64,000 nt of DNA. Source: Streptomyces canus (GTDB lineage: Bacteria > Actinomycetota > Actinomycetes > Streptomycetales > Streptomycetaceae). Where the stretch lies: NCBI RefSeq assembly GCF_041435015.1, contig NZ_CP107989.1, positions 6,200,001-6,264,000 on the forward strand, given 5' to 3'. The notes beneath the pieces were generated by a model. It ran no database searches. It was not told the origin of the DNA and saw only the letters and a list, made by a program, of their open reading frames with translations. Of this stretch, positions 35,289-45,789 are shown one piece after another. Within the stretch, counting starts at the first letter, position 1. Every line of letters starts with the position of its first letter. Both the position numbers and the translations under genes were made by a program.

Positions 35289-35626
35289 GTCAATCGTGTC
35301 CTCGGAATTGGGGGTCCACGGGGGGCGTCGGCCTGGCATTCCGCCGACACCCGGGCGTTCCGCCAATCGACTCTAATCGCCTGTGTGCCCGAGTGGAACG
35401 AACAGTAAGCGTGACCTAACCAACAGTGCCGGAGCACAGGGGGCGCACGGAGTCATGACGTCCATCAAGTGGACGGCTGTGCGCGCCTGTCGTGTTGCGG
35501 CCACGTGTCCGCAATACGAACACCGGCTCCCAATAATGCAATTGACGGGTCCAAGTCAAGATCTGTCTTTTCTCCCCAACCTTTAGTCAAATACGGCTCA
35601 CTTGCCTTGATAGGGGAGGGGCACAA
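35289..35626 (+). promoter_or_regulatory. Divergent gap upstream of the M6 protease gene
   Basis: This 338-bp gap holds no credible gene. A dyad TTGAC (35542-35546) and GTCAA (35555-35559) lies about 70-85 bp upstream of the protease start. The region from 35500 on is AT-rich for this genome, which fits a strong, regulated promoter for the secreted protease. Confidence 0.35.
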
Positions 35627-37984
35627 GTGACTGACAGATCCTGGACGTTCAGGACGGCGGCGACGATCGTCGCCCTCGCGGCCGCCTCGGCCACGTTCTC
35701 GACGTTCGCCGTGGCACAGGCCGCGGACACCACGTCGACCAAGGCCTCCGCGGTCGACCGGAACGACCCGCAGCCGGCGAAGGCCAGGGAGCACGACTTC
35801 GACGGCCCGCTGACCAAGACCAAGGAGGCGCAGCGCCAGGAGGCGCTCGACCAGGTCATCTCCGGGAACGCCACGGTGAAGAACCGCAACGGCTCCCAGG
35901 TGGTCGAGCTCAAGAGCCGCAAGGGCGACAGCAAGTACGTCGAACTCGGCCGTGAGAAGACCGACAAGATCTTCACCATCCTGGTGGAGTTCGGCGACCA
36001 GGTCGACCCCCGCTACGGCGGCACGGTCGGCCCGCTGCACAACCGGATCGCCAAGCCGGACCGCAAGCAGAACAACAGCACGGCCTGGCAGGCGGACTAC
36101 AACCAGGCGCACTTCCAGGACCTCTACTTCGGCACCGGCAAGAAGAGCGAGTCGCTGAAGAAGTACTACGAGAAGCAGTCCTCGGGCCGCTACTCGGTCG
36201 AGGGCGAAGTGACCGACTGGGTCAAGGTCCCGTACAACGAGGCCCGTTACGGCTCCAACAAGGCCTCCACCGGCGCCTGGTACGCGGTCCAGGACGGCGT
36301 CAACGCCTGGGTCGCCCAGCGCGAGGCCGCCGGGGACACCGCCGCCGAGATCGCCGCGGAACTGGCCGAGTTCGACCAGTGGGACCGCTACGACTTCGAT
36401 GGCGACGGCAACTTCAACGAGCCCGACGGCTACATCGACCACTTCCAGATCGTGCACGCCGGCGAGGACGAGTCCGCGGGCGGCGGCGCCCAGGGCGAGG
36501 ACGCGATCTGGGCGCACCGCTGGTACGCCTTCGGCACCGACGCCGGCTCCACCGGCCCGGACACCAACAAGCTCGGCGGCACCCAGATCGGCGACACCGG
36601 CATCTGGGTCGGCGACTACACCATCCAGCCGGAGAACGGCGGCCTGGGCGTCTTCGCCCACGAGTACGGCCACGACCTCGGCCTGCCCGACGAGTACGAC
36701 ACCTCCGGCGGCGGCGAGAACTCCACCGGCTTCTGGACGCTGATGTCCTCCGGCTCCTGGCTCGGCACCGGCAAGGACTCCATCGGCGACCTGCCCGGCG
36801 ACATGAACGCCTGGGACAAGCTCCAACTGGGCTGGCTCGACTACGACGTGGCCAACGCGGGCAAGAGGTCCACCCACAAGCTGGGCGTCGCGGAGTACAA
36901 CACCAAGAACGCGCAGGCGCTCGTGGTCCAGCTGCCGAAGAAGACGGTCACCACCCCAGTGGTCACCCCGGCGCAGGGCGCGACCCAGTGGTGGAGCGGC
37001 AGCGGCAACGACCTGCGCAACACCCTGACCCGCCCGCTCGACCTGACCGGCAAGTCCTCGGCGGCGCTGACCCTCGACGCCTGGTGGGACACGGAGAAGG
37101 ACTACGACTACGTCTACGCCGAGGTCTCCACCGACGGCGGCGCCAACTGGACGCCGGTCGACGGCACTCTGGCCGACGGCACCGCCATCCCGCGTGACGG
37201 CAGCGGCAAGCCCGCCCTCACCGGCACGGTCGACGCCCACCAGAAGCTGACCTTCCCGCTGGACGCCTACGCGGGCAAGAACATCCAGCTGCGCTTCCGC
37301 TACCAGACCGACGGCGGAGTCGCCCAGAAGGGCTTCACGGCCGACGAGATCACGGTGACCGCCGACGGCGCGACCCTGTTCTCCGACAACGCCGAGACGG
37401 CGGACGCCGCCTGGACCGCGAACGGCTTCTCGCGCATCGGCGGCTCGATCACGGACGAGTACGCGCAGTACTACCTCGCCGAGAACCGCCAATACGTGTC
37501 GTACGACAAGGTGTTGAAGGTCGGCCCGTACAACTACGGCTTCTCGAAGACCCGTCCGGACTGGGTGGAGCACTACGCCTACCAGAACGGCCTGTTGATC
37601 TGGAAGTGGGACACCTCCCAGGCGGACGACAACACCAGCCAGCACCCCGGCGAGGGACTGATCCTTCCGGTCGACTCCCACCCGACCGCGCTGAAGTGGT
37701 CCGACGGCACGCTGATGCGCAACCGCATCCAGGCCTACGACTCCACGTTCAGCTGGTACCCGACGGACTCGATCACGCTGCACAACGCCGACGTCCCGAC
37801 GAAGATCAAGTCCAAGCCGGGCGTCCCGGTCTTCGACGACGGCACGTCGAGCTACTACGACACGTCGAACCCGCTCGCCGGTGTCAACATCACTGACACC
37901 GACACCCGGATCAAGATCGTCAAGGAGCCGCTGAACGGCTCGACGATCACGCTCCAGGTCGGGCCTTCGGCCAAGAAGAAGTAA
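35627..37984 (+). CDS. Secreted M6-family (immune inhibitor A) metalloprotease
   Basis: The 785-residue protein has a signal peptide (about residues 1-32) and the zinc site HEYGHDLGLPD (His near 345), followed by the M6 Met-turn region TLMSSGSW. C-terminal domains bind substrates in the family. It should be exported and degrade proteins outside the cell, probably during development. GTG 35627 follows GGGGAGGGG. A strong terminator follows. Confidence 0.9.
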   Translation: MTDRSWTFRTAATIVALAAASATFSTFAVAQAADTTSTKASAVDRNDPQPAKAREHDFDGPLTKTKEAQRQEALDQVISGNATVKNRNGSQVVELKSRKGDSKYVELGREKTDKIFTILVEFGDQVDPRYGGTVGPLHNRIAKPDRKQNNSTAWQADYNQAHFQDLYFGTGKKSESLKKYYEKQSSGRYSVEGEVTDWVKVPYNEARYGSNKASTGAWYAVQDGVNAWVAQREAAGDTAAEIAAELAEFDQWDRYDFDGDGNFNEPDGYIDHFQIVHAGEDESAGGGAQGEDAIWAHRWYAFGTDAGSTGPDTNKLGGTQIGDTGIWVGDYTIQPENGGLGVFAHEYGHDLGLPDEYDTSGGGENSTGFWTLMSSGSWLGTGKDSIGDLPGDMNAWDKLQLGWLDYDVANAGKRSTHKLGVAEYNTKNAQALVVQLPKKTVTTPVVTPAQGATQWWSGSGNDLRNTLTRPLDLTGKSSAALTLDAWWDTEKDYDYVYAEVSTDGGANWTPVDGTLADGTAIPRDGSGKPALTGTVDAHQKLTFPLDAYAGKNIQLRFRYQTDGGVAQKGFTADEITVTADGATLFSDNAETADAAWTANGFSRIGGSITDEYAQYYLAENRQYVSYDKVLKVGPYNYGFSKTRPDWVEHYAYQNGLLIWKWDTSQADDNTSQHPGEGLILPVDSHPTALKWSDGTLMRNRIQAYDSTFSWYPTDSITLHNADVPTKIKSKPGVPVFDDGTSSYYDTSNPLAGVNITDTDTRIKIVKEPLNGSTITLQVGPSAKKK

Positions 37985-38003
37985 AACCGCAGGTCAGAAG
38001 CGT

Positions 38004-38036
38004 ATCGGCGGCAACCCCTGGCGGGTTGCCGCCGAT
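38004..38036 (+). terminator. Rho-independent terminator of the M6 protease gene
   Basis: A 14-bp stem pairs ATCGGCGGCAACCC (38004-38017) with GGGTTGCCGCCGAT (38023-38036), followed by CGTGTTT. It lies 20 bp after the stop. Confidence 0.85.
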
Positions 38037-38097
38037 CGTGTTTAGGTGCGTCCTGTGGCTTCCTTATTGACACCGACACTCACGGGGGTGTGACCGC

Positions 38098-38442
38098 ATG
38101 GCCGCAGGAGGTTTCTGCAAGCTGCCGAACGGCAGGGTGGTGGTGGCGCTGAACCTGCCCCGCCCGCCCGCCGACGGCTACGGCAGCGTGCGGGTCCTGG
38201 TCCACGCCCAGAACCGGGCGCGCGCCCTGACCAGGCTGCGCAATCTGGGTCTGCGCGCGGTGTACCTGCGCGGCAACGGCGCGCCCCCGACCCCGGACGA
38301 GATCACGGCCGTACTGCACCACCCGGACGGGCTGATATGGCGTACCGCCCCTGACAACGCTGTCGTGGGCGGGCCCGAGCTGGCCCAGGAGCTGTGGCAT
38401 CCGATCAGGTCACTGCTGAGGAGGCCGACGGCACCGGCCTGA
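38098..38442 (+). CDS. Conserved hypothetical protein
   Basis: The 114-residue protein has an alpha/beta-looking sequence (VRVLVHAQNRARALTRLRNLGLRAVYLRG) and no membrane segment. A TTGACA hexamer near 38070 and a short dyad upstream of the start support independent transcription. It converges with pncA. I do not recognise a function. Confidence 0.65.
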   Translation: MAAGGFCKLPNGRVVVALNLPRPPADGYGSVRVLVHAQNRARALTRLRNLGLRAVYLRGNGAPPTPDEITAVLHHPDGLIWRTAPDNAVVGGPELAQELWHPIRSLLRRPTAPA

Positions 38443-38478
38443 GCGCCCGTGCCCGGGGCCTGATCCGCCGGACCGGCC

Positions 38479-39066
38479 CTAGACGACAGGCTTCCCGGAG
38501 AGCTCCACGCCCGCCTCGCGCATCTCCTCGATCGCCCGCTCGGTCGTCGTCTCGGCGACCCCGGCGGTGAGGTCGAGGAGGACCTGCGTGCGGAAGCCCG
38601 CCCGGGCCGCGTCCAGCGCGGTGGCCCGTACGCAGTGGTCCGTGGCGATCCCGACCACGTCGACCTCGGAGACCTCGCGCGCCCGCAGCCAGTCGGCCAG
38701 CGTCACGCCGTTCTCGTCGGCCCCCTCGAACCCGCTGTACGCCGCCGCGTACGCCCCCTTGTCGAAGACCGCGTCGATCGCCCCGGAGGCGACGGCCGGC
38801 GCGAAGTTCGGGTGGAACCCCACCCCCTCGGTCCCGGCGACGCAGTGTGCGGGCCAGGAGTGCACGAAGTCGGGGTTGTCCGCGAAGTGGCCGCCGGGTG
38901 CGATGTGGTGGTCGCGGGTGGCCACCACATGCTGGTAGCCGGAGCCCGCCGCCTGCCCGATCAGCTCGGTGACGGCGGCGGCCACATCGGCACCGCCGGC
39001 CACCGCGAGACTGCCTCCCTCGCAGAAGTCGTTCTGCACGTCAACGACGATCAAGGCGCGGCGCAT
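38479..39066 (-). CDS. pncA: Nicotinamidase (isochorismatase-type)
   Basis: The 195-residue protein hydrolyses nicotinamide to nicotinate in NAD salvage. The catalytic triad is visible: Asp9 in IVVDVQNDF, Lys in FDKGAY and Cys in [11 protein letters not shown] near residue 140. The metal-binding His pair lies in TRDHH and GHF. It lies 71 bp downstream of pncB on the same strand, forming a salvage pair that converts nicotinamide to nicotinate mononucleotide. Confidence 0.94.
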   Translation of the reverse strand: MRRALIVVDVQNDFCEGGSLAVAGGADVAAAVTELIGQAAGSGYQHVVATRDHHIAPGGHFADNPDFVHSWPAHCVAGTEGVGFHPNFAPAVASGAIDAVFDKGAYAAAYSGFEGADENGVTLADWLRAREVSEVDVVGIATDHCVRATALDAARAGFRTQVLLDLTAGVAETTTERAIEEMREAGVELSGKPVV

Positions 39067-39137
39067 GTGGGTGTCCTTCGCTGGGTGAACTTACGAGCCT
39101 AGAGACTTCGGCGGCACTGCGGGAGGGCGCACCCGCA

Positions 39138-40484
39138 TTAGCTACCCGAGCGCCCCTGGACGTACTCCGTCGGAAGAACCGGTTCTCCGCGCGAGAGCTG
39201 GGTCGCCGACAGCGGCAGGTTGGCCCGGGCAGCGGCATGCCGGTCCCGTACGACGTCCAGCGCCTCCCGCGCGACGACCTCGCCGCCCTTGACCAGCTCC
39301 ACCAGCAGCTGCCGGTCCGCGAGCGCGGGCGGAACCGCCCCCGTGCCCACCACCTCGGCCTCCGCGACACCCTCCGCGTCCAGCCGCCGCGCCGCCCACT
39401 TGCGCCCGCCGACCGAGGTCTTGCCCCCGGTCGACTTCTTCGCCACCGGCACCAGCGGCGCCTTCGGGTCCGCGGACTCGGCACGCGCGACCAGTTTGTA
39501 GACCATCGAGCAGGTGGGGTGCCCGGACCCGGTCACCAGCTGGGTGCCCACGCCGTACGCGTCCACCGGGGCCACGGCCAGCGAGGCGATGGCGTACTCG
39601 TCCAGGTCGGAGGTGACGATGATCCGGGTGTTCTTCGCGCCCAGCTCGTCCAGCTGCTGGCGCACCCGGTGCGCGACGAGGAGCAGGTCGCCGGAGTCGA
39701 TGCGCACGGCCCCCAGCTCGGGCCCGGCGACCTCCACGGCCGTACGGACGGCCTCGGTGACGTCGTACGTGTCGACGAGCAGGGTGGTGCCCCGCCCCAG
39801 CGAGTCCACCTGGGCCTGGAAGGCGTCCCGCTCCTGGTCGTGCAGCAGGGTGAAGGCGTGGGCGGAGGTGCCCACCGTGGGGATGCCGTAGCGGAAGCCG
39901 GCCGCGAGGTCGGAGGTGGTGGCGAAGCCGCCGACGTAGGCGGCCCGGGAGGCGGCCACGGCGGACAGCTCGTGGGTGCGGCGGGCACCCATCTCGATCA
40001 GCGGCCGGTCGCCCGCGGCCGAGGACATCCGGGAGGCGGCCGCGGCTATCGCGGAGTCGTGGTTGAGGATCGACAGGATCACGGTCTCCAGGAGTACGCA
40101 CTCGGCGAAGGAGCCCTCCACCCGCATGATCGGCGAGCCCGGGAAGTACACCTCGCCCTCCGGGTAGCCCCAGATGTCACCGCCGAAGCGATAGGAGGCG
40201 AGCCACTCCAGGGTCTCCCCGTCCACGATGTCCCGCTCCCGCAGGAAGCCGAGGACGTCCGCGTCGAAGCGGAAGTTCTCCACCGCGTCCAGCACCCGGC
40301 CGGTGCCGGCGACGACGCCGTAGCGCCGCCCCTCCGGCAGCCGCCGGGTGAAGACCTCGAAGACGCTGCGCCGCTCGGCGGTACCCGCCTTCAGCGCGGC
40401 CTGCAGCATCGTCAGCTCGTACTGGTCCGTGAAGAGCGCCGTCGAGGGAACATCCACCGGCAGCCCAAGGTCCGCTGTGTTCAT
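39138..40484 (-). CDS. pncB: Nicotinate phosphoribosyltransferase
   Basis: The 448-residue protein joins nicotinate and phosphoribosyl pyrophosphate. Diagnostic parts are the N-terminal [13 protein letters not shown], the His-containing [18 protein letters not shown] and VRIDSGDLL. It is upstream of pncA and diverges from clpS, the same arrangement as in mycobacteria. Confidence 0.95.
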   Translation of the reverse strand: MNTADLGLPVDVPSTALFTDQYELTMLQAALKAGTAERRSVFEVFTRRLPEGRRYGVVAGTGRVLDAVENFRFDADVLGFLRERDIVDGETLEWLASYRFGGDIWGYPEGEVYFPGSPIMRVEGSFAECVLLETVILSILNHDSAIAAAASRMSSAAGDRPLIEMGARRTHELSAVAASRAAYVGGFATTSDLAAGFRYGIPTVGTSAHAFTLLHDQERDAFQAQVDSLGRGTTLLVDTYDVTEAVRTAVEVAGPELGAVRIDSGDLLLVAHRVRQQLDELGAKNTRIIVTSDLDEYAIASLAVAPVDAYGVGTQLVTGSGHPTCSMVYKLVARAESADPKAPLVPVAKKSTGGKTSVGGRKWAARRLDAEGVAEAEVVGTGAVPPALADRQLLVELVKGGEVVAREALDVVRDRHAAARANLPLSATQLSRGEPVLPTEYVQGRSGS

Positions 40485-40541
40485 GACGAGGATGGTACCC
40501 CCATTCGCGTCAGTGTGACGATTTGTGCGGTGCGTGGCAGC

Positions 40542-40859
40542 ATGGGCCGTGTGACGTCACCCGCTCCCGTAGAGATCGAACGCACCGAGTCGGCGGAAGA
40601 GGTCTTCGCCGTCCCCGAGCCGGACGTCCCCTGGGTCACGATCGTCCACAACGACCCGGTCAACCTCATGAGCTACGTGACCTACGTCTTCCAGTCGTAC
40701 TTCGGCTACTCGAAGGACAAGGCCACGAAGCTGATGATGGACGTCCACCACAAGGGCCGGGCGGTCGTCTCCAGCGGATCCCGCGAGGAGATGGAGCGCG
40801 ATGTGCAGGCCATGCACGGCTACGGTCTGTGGGCCACGCTCCAGCAGGACCGGAAATGA
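40542..40859 (+). CDS. clpS: ClpS adaptor of the Clp protease
   Basis: The 105-residue protein has the ClpS core ([20 protein letters not shown], then [11 protein letters not shown]) that binds N-degron substrates and delivers them to ClpA/ClpC. Start ATG 40542 or GTG 40551 are both possible. It is followed by the DUF2017 gene, a pairing conserved in actinobacteria. Its last codons (QDRK-stop) are echoed 29 bp downstream in the intergenic DNA. Confidence 0.95.
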   Translation: MGRVTSPAPVEIERTESAEEVFAVPEPDVPWVTIVHNDPVNLMSYVTYVFQSYFGYSKDKATKLMMDVHHKGRAVVSSGSREEMERDVQAMHGYGLWATLQQDRK

Positions 40860-40900
40860 CCCGACCCCGCCCGCAGGACCGGAAGTAGCGATAACGCCTG

Positions 40901-41503
40901 ATGCCAGGAACCTTCGAACCGCTCCCCGGCGGCGGCGCGGCCGTCGCCCTCGACGACGTCGAGATCTCCATCATCCGGTCGCTGGCCGTCCAGCTCCTGG
41001 AACTCATCGGCCCGGGCCCCGCCGAGGACGCCCCCGACGACCCCCTCGCCGAGCTCTTCGCGGACGGCCCCAGCGAGCCGCCGTCCGACCCGGTGCTCAA
41101 GCGGCTGTTCCCGGACGCCTACAGCGACCCCGAGGGCACTCCCCAGGCCGAGGAGGCCGAGGAGCAGCGGGCGTACTCCTCGGAGTTCCGCCGCTACACC
41201 GAGAACGACCTGCGGACCGGCAAGCGCGAGAACGCCCTCGCGGTGGTCCGCTCCCTGGACGCGCTGAACTCCGCGGGCGAGGGCGGGGCGGTCCTCAAGC
41301 TGTCGACCGGTGAGTCCCAGCAGTGGCTCGGCGCCCTCAACGACCTGCGGCTCGCGATCGGCTCCCGCCTCGACATCACCGACGAGGAGGACACCGACCT
41401 CCTCTACCGGCTCCCGGACGAGGACCCCCGTAAGCCGATGGTGATGGCGTATCTGTGGCTGGGCGGTCTCCAGGAGACCCTCGTGACCACCCTTATGCCA
41501 TGA
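40901..41503 (+). CDS. DUF2017 protein, conserved ClpS partner gene
   Basis: The 200-residue protein has the family pattern of an N-terminal LDDVEISIIRSLAVQLLELIG helix and a C-terminal RKPMVMAYLWLGGLQETLV. It is mainly helical and acidic. It is co-directional with clpS in mycobacteria and streptomycetes, hinting at a role in ClpS-dependent proteolysis. No activity is known. Confidence 0.85.
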   Translation: MPGTFEPLPGGGAAVALDDVEISIIRSLAVQLLELIGPGPAEDAPDDPLAELFADGPSEPPSDPVLKRLFPDAYSDPEGTPQAEEAEEQRAYSSEFRRYTENDLRTGKRENALAVVRSLDALNSAGEGGAVLKLSTGESQQWLGALNDLRLAIGSRLDITDEEDTDLLYRLPDEDPRKPMVMAYLWLGGLQETLVTTLMP

Positions 41504-41845
41504 GATGTGACGGTTTCGTGCCCGCTTTTGAGGGTGATGTGTTCGCTCAGAGGACGCTCAAATCCGGATAACGATCACGTCACCGCGCTGACGGCTTTCG
41601 CGTGTTCCGGGCGCCGTTTGTCCGCTTCTTCCTGTGACCTGTGCCATATGTCGCACAGGTGATCAACGTTGCGGCCGTGATAAATCTTCACGACCGCCCG
41701 GCGAACACCACCCGTATGTTCCGCCGGGTGCGCCACCGAGCCGGCAACCGCCGGCCAGGCACCACTCCATCAATCCGGGGGGATCGAGATCCGGTCCGCG
41801 GCCGACGAAGGCCCGGGTCGGTATGGAGAAAGGCGCACCACAGAC
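41504..41845 (+). promoter_or_regulatory. Leader region of the amino-acid permease gene
   Basis: This 342-bp gap has no credible gene. It contains an 8-bp inverted repeat ACCTGTGC (41637-41644) with GCACAGGT (41653-41660) around CATATG-like DNA, a good operator candidate. An AT-rich GTGATAAATC lies near 41678. The permease is preceded by GAAAGG near its ATG. Confidence 0.45.
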
Positions 41846-43291
41846 ATGACCTCCGCTCAGGTCGACACAGGCACGGGCCCAGGCTCGGAGAAGACCTCCG
41901 AAGAGGGGTACGAGCGCGGACTCGGCAGCCGCCAGGTCCAGATGATCGCGATCGGCGGCGCCATCGGCGTCGGCCTCTTCCTCAACGCCGGGGCGAACAT
42001 CGCCAAGGCCGGTCCGAGCCTCATCCTGATGTACGCCGTCGCCGGCGTGATCATCTTCTTCATCATGCGGGCACTCGGCGAGCTGCTGCTCTACCGCCCG
42101 GTCTCCGGTTCCTTCGCGGAGTACTCCCGCGAATTCCTCGGCCCGTTCTTCGGCTACTTCACCGGCTGGACGTACTGGCTGCTGTGGGTCGTCACCGGTA
42201 TGGCGGAACTCACCGCCGCCGCGATCTACGTCAACTACTGGTTCCCGGCCATCCCCCAGTGGACGACGGCCCTGGTCTTCCTGGTCGTCCTGTTCGTGGC
42301 GAACCTGATCTCGGTGAAGCTGTTCGGCGAGATCGAGTTCTGGTTCTCGATGATCAAGGTCACCGCCCTCATCGGCATGATCGTGATCGGCCTCGGTGTC
42401 CTCACCTTCGGCTTCAGCGCGGCCGGCGACACCGCCGCGGTCTCCAACCTCTGGGCCGTCGACGGCTTCTTCCCCAAGGGCATCGGCTCGTCCCTGATGA
42501 CCCTGCAGGGCGTGATGTTCGCCTACCTCGCCGTCGAACTGGTCGGCGTGACCGCCGGTGAGTCCGAGAACCCCGAGAAGACCCTCCCCAAGGCGATCAA
42601 CACCCTGCCCTGGCGCATCGGTCTCTTCTACGTCGGTGCCCTCACCGTCATCCTGTGCGTGGTGAAGTGGACCGAGTTCGCCGCCGGCGTCAGCCCCTTC
42701 GTCAAGGCCTTCGCCGTGATCGGCATCCCGGCGGGCGCCGGCATCGTGAACTTCGTCGTCCTCACCGCGGCGCTGTCCTCCTGCAACTCCGGCATGTACT
42801 CCACGGGCCGCATGCTGCGCACCCTGGCCGACAGCGGCGAGGCGCCGCAGGCCTTCAACAAGCTCTCGGTGACGCGGACACCGGCGCTGGCCATCACGGT
42901 CTCCGTGCTCTTCATGGGCATCGGCGTGGTGCTGAACTACGTCGTGCCGGAGAAGGCCTTCGGCTATGTCGTCTCGGTCGCGACCGCGGCGGGCATCTGG
43001 ACGTGGCTGATGATCCTGGTCAGCCACGTGCGCTACCGCCGCGAGGTCGTGGCAGGCCGACTGCCCGCCTCCTCCTTCCCGGCGCCGGGCGGCTCGGTCG
43101 GCAGCTGGATCGCCATCGTGTTCCTGCTCTTCGTGACCTGCCTGATCGCGTACGACGCCGACTCCCGCGTCTGCCTGTACGTGATGGCCGGATGGGCCGC
43201 CGCGCTGGGAATCGGCTGGGCCGTCCTGAAGACCCGGAACCCGGAGATCACGGACCGGCGCGAGCCGGAGTTCGAGAAGACGGCGGGCTAG
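41846..43291 (+). CDS. Amino-acid permease of the APC superfamily (AAT family)
   Basis: The 481-residue protein has 12 predicted helices. The first has the typical IAIGGAIGVGLFLNAG, and helix 2 has MRALGELLLYRPVSGSFAEYSREFLGPFFGYFTGW. It resembles CycA/GabP-like proton symporters for small neutral amino acids such as glycine, D-serine or GABA. The substrate cannot be told. A strong bidirectional hairpin follows. Confidence 0.88.
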   Translation: MTSAQVDTGTGPGSEKTSEEGYERGLGSRQVQMIAIGGAIGVGLFLNAGANIAKAGPSLILMYAVAGVIIFFIMRALGELLLYRPVSGSFAEYSREFLGPFFGYFTGWTYWLLWVVTGMAELTAAAIYVNYWFPAIPQWTTALVFLVVLFVANLISVKLFGEIEFWFSMIKVTALIGMIVIGLGVLTFGFSAAGDTAAVSNLWAVDGFFPKGIGSSLMTLQGVMFAYLAVELVGVTAGESENPEKTLPKAINTLPWRIGLFYVGALTVILCVVKWTEFAAGVSPFVKAFAVIGIPAGAGIVNFVVLTAALSSCNSGMYSTGRMLRTLADSGEAPQAFNKLSVTRTPALAITVSVLFMGIGVVLNYVVPEKAFGYVVSVATAAGIWTWLMILVSHVRYRREVVAGRLPASSFPAPGGSVGSWIAIVFLLFVTCLIAYDADSRVCLYVMAGWAAALGIGWAVLKTRNPEITDRREPEFEKTAG

Positions 43292-43315
43292 GAAGTCCGC
43301 ACCCGTCCGGCATGT

Positions 43316-43352
43316 GGGCCGCTCCGTACCGATCCTCGGTACGGAGCGGCCC
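43316..43352. terminator. Terminator hairpin after the permease gene
   Basis: A 15-bp perfect stem pairs GGGCCGCTCCGTACC (43316-43330) with GGTACGGAGCGGCCC (43338-43352). It ends 19 bp before the mec start, so mec is probably transcribed from within or past it. Confidence 0.8.
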
Positions 43353-43371
43353 TCTGCTTATCCTTTCCGAC

Positions 43372-43803
43372 ATGCTGACCATCACCCAGGCCCTCGTCGA
43401 CCGGATCGTCGCGCACGCACGCAAGGACCACCCCGACGAGGCGTGCGGCGTCGTCGCGGGGCCGGCCGGATCGGACCGGCCCGAGCGGTTCATCCCGATG
43501 CTGAACGCGGCCATGTCGCCCACGTTCTACGAGTTCGACTCCGGCGACCTGCTCAAGCTCTACCGCGAGATGGACGACCGCGACGAGGAGCCGGTGGTCA
43601 TCTACCACTCCCACACCGCGACCGAGGCCTACCCGTCCCGCACGGACATCTCCTACGCCAACGAACCCGGCGCCCACTACGTGCTGGTCTCGACGGCGGA
43701 CACCGACGGTCTCGGCGACTTCCAGTTCCGCTCCTACCGGATCGTCGACGGCGAGGTCACCGAGGAGGACGTGGAGATCGTCGCGGCGTACCAGGAGGCC
43801 TGA
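43372..43803 (+). CDS. mec: JAMM/Mov34 metalloprotease of the CysO cysteine pathway
   Basis: The 143-residue protein has the JAMM zinc motif: Glu in DEACGVVAG, HSH in IYHSHTATEAYPSRTD with the downstream Ser and Asp. In Mycobacterium tuberculosis Mec removes cysteine from the CysO-cysteine adduct. Here it precedes cysO and cysM. It may also trim two residues from CysO, whose tail extends beyond the GG. Confidence 0.92.
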   Translation: MLTITQALVDRIVAHARKDHPDEACGVVAGPAGSDRPERFIPMLNAAMSPTFYEFDSGDLLKLYREMDDRDEEPVVIYHSHTATEAYPSRTDISYANEPGAHYVLVSTADTDGLGDFQFRSYRIVDGEVTEEDVEIVAAYQEA

Positions 43804-43891
43804 GCTGCCCTATCTCAACCTGCGGCCCTAATTCGTCCACATGATGGGATCACACTCCGGGACCCGGACCGGGAATCGATACGATGACCCC

Positions 43892-43987
43892 ATGGTTTCT
43901 TACGACGTGAGCGAGAAGACGCCGGGCAGCCTGCTCGTGGCGCGGCTGCACGTCGACCTGTGCAGGCTCGCCAGCGCCATCTGTTGA
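43892..43987 (+). CDS. Cysteine-attenuator leader peptide
   Basis: The 31-residue peptide ends in HVDLCRLASAIC, with Cys at positions 24 and 31. This C-terminal pattern is shared by putative leader peptides before sulfur genes in streptomycetes. It lies 112 bp before cysO. A -10-like TACGAT (43880-43885) ends six bases before the ATG, so the transcript is probably leaderless. Stalling at Cys codons under cysteine limitation would expose or hide the downstream hairpin and so tune cysO-cysM. Confidence 0.75.
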   Translation: MVSYDVSEKTPGSLLVARLHVDLCRLASAIC

Positions 43988-44011
43988 CGCTGCCTCTGCC
44001 GCCGTACGGCC

Positions 44012-44066
44012 GTGGGCCGCGGCGCTCCACGCACCACCTGCTGTACCAGCGCTGCCGCGCGCCCAC
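44012..44066 (+). promoter_or_regulatory. Possible attenuator hairpin between leader peptide and cysO
   Basis: GTGGGCCGCGGCGC (44012-44025) can pair with 44049-44066 (GCGC..GCCGCG..GCCCAC) with two bulges. The stem lies between the leader stop codon (43987) and the CAGGAG site before cysO. No T-run follows, so it may act on translation or rho-dependent termination. Confidence 0.45.
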
Positions 44067-44099
44067 CGACCCGCCACCATCCGACAGGAGCCCTGAGCC

Positions 44100-44378
44100 A
44101 TGGCCATCGAGGTCCGCATCCCGACCATCCTCCGCACCTACACCGACGGCCAGAAGGCGGTGGAGGGCAACGGGAACACCCTCGCCGAGCTCTTCGCCGA
44201 CCTCGAGACCCGGCATGCGGGCGTCCAGGCCCGCATCGTGGACGGCGGGGAACTGCGCCGCTTCGTCAACGTCTACCTGAACGACGAGGACGTCCGCTTC
44301 CTCGACGGCATCAACACCAAGCTCACCGACGGCGACAACGTCACGATCCTGCCGGCCGTGGCCGGCGGCATGGCCTGA
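44100..44378 (+). CDS. cysO: Ubiquitin-like sulfur carrier CysO (MoaD/ThiS fold)
   Basis: The 92-residue protein has the beta-grasp fold pattern of MoaD-like carriers and ends AVAGGMA. The sulfur-carrying thiocarboxylate forms on the second Gly (residue 90), so the last two residues (MA) must be removed first. CysO-COSH then gives sulfur to CysM. CAGGAG precedes the ATG. Confidence 0.9.
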   Translation: MAIEVRIPTILRTYTDGQKAVEGNGNTLAELFADLETRHAGVQARIVDGGELRRFVNVYLNDEDVRFLDGINTKLTDGDNVTILPAVAGGMA

Positions 44379-45335
<957 letters not shown>

Positions 45336-45339
45336 CGTT

Positions 45340-45789
45340 CTACGTCGCCAGGTGACGGACCTGGTCCCACAGGACCGGGTCCACCACCCCCACCTTCCGC
45401 CGGAAGTCCCCCACCGGCACCGCACGCAGCTCGTCGGTCTCCAGGAAACTCGCGCGCCCCTGCGCGTCCCCGACGGCACCCGGCGGCAGCGGGATCACCC
45501 CGGACCGCTCGTCGTGGTACTTGCTGGTGATCTTCGCGACGGTCGCCCGCCTCCCGTGCACCGCGAGCACCAGACAGGGCCGGTCCTTGCCTCCGGGCCC
45601 GTCCTCGTACGGCACGTTCGCCCACCAGATCTCCGCGGGCCGCGGCCGGACCACAGTTCGCCCGGACGGCCGACTCACCCGGTCCGCGCGCCCCTTCGGC
45701 CGACGGCCCCGGCCCCAGCCGTCCACGAGCGTGGCGACCAGCGCGAGCAGTATCACCGCCGCGAGCGCGAGCCACCAGGACGTGTCCAT
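45340..45789 (-). CDS. Membrane-anchored PemK/MazF-like protein
   Basis: The 149-residue protein has one N-terminal membrane segment (about residues 5-22). A MazF/PemK-like domain follows (RPAEIWWANVPYEDGPGGKDRPCLVLAV, then KITSKYHDERSGVIPL). MazF toxins cut RNA, but no antitoxin gene lies next to it and the anchor is unusual. It may be a domesticated member. It converges with cysM. Confidence 0.75.
   Translation of the reverse strand: MDTSWWLALAAVILLALVATLVDGWGRGRRPKGRADRVSRPSGRTVVRPRPAEIWWANVPYEDGPGGKDRPCLVLAVHGRRATVAKITSKYHDERSGVIPLPPGAVGDAQGRASFLETDELRAVPVGDFRRKVGVVDPVLWDQVRHLAT

Noticed and set aside
45340..45789. Complete type II toxin-antitoxin module
   Set aside because: Only a MazF-like protein is present; no antitoxin gene on either side.
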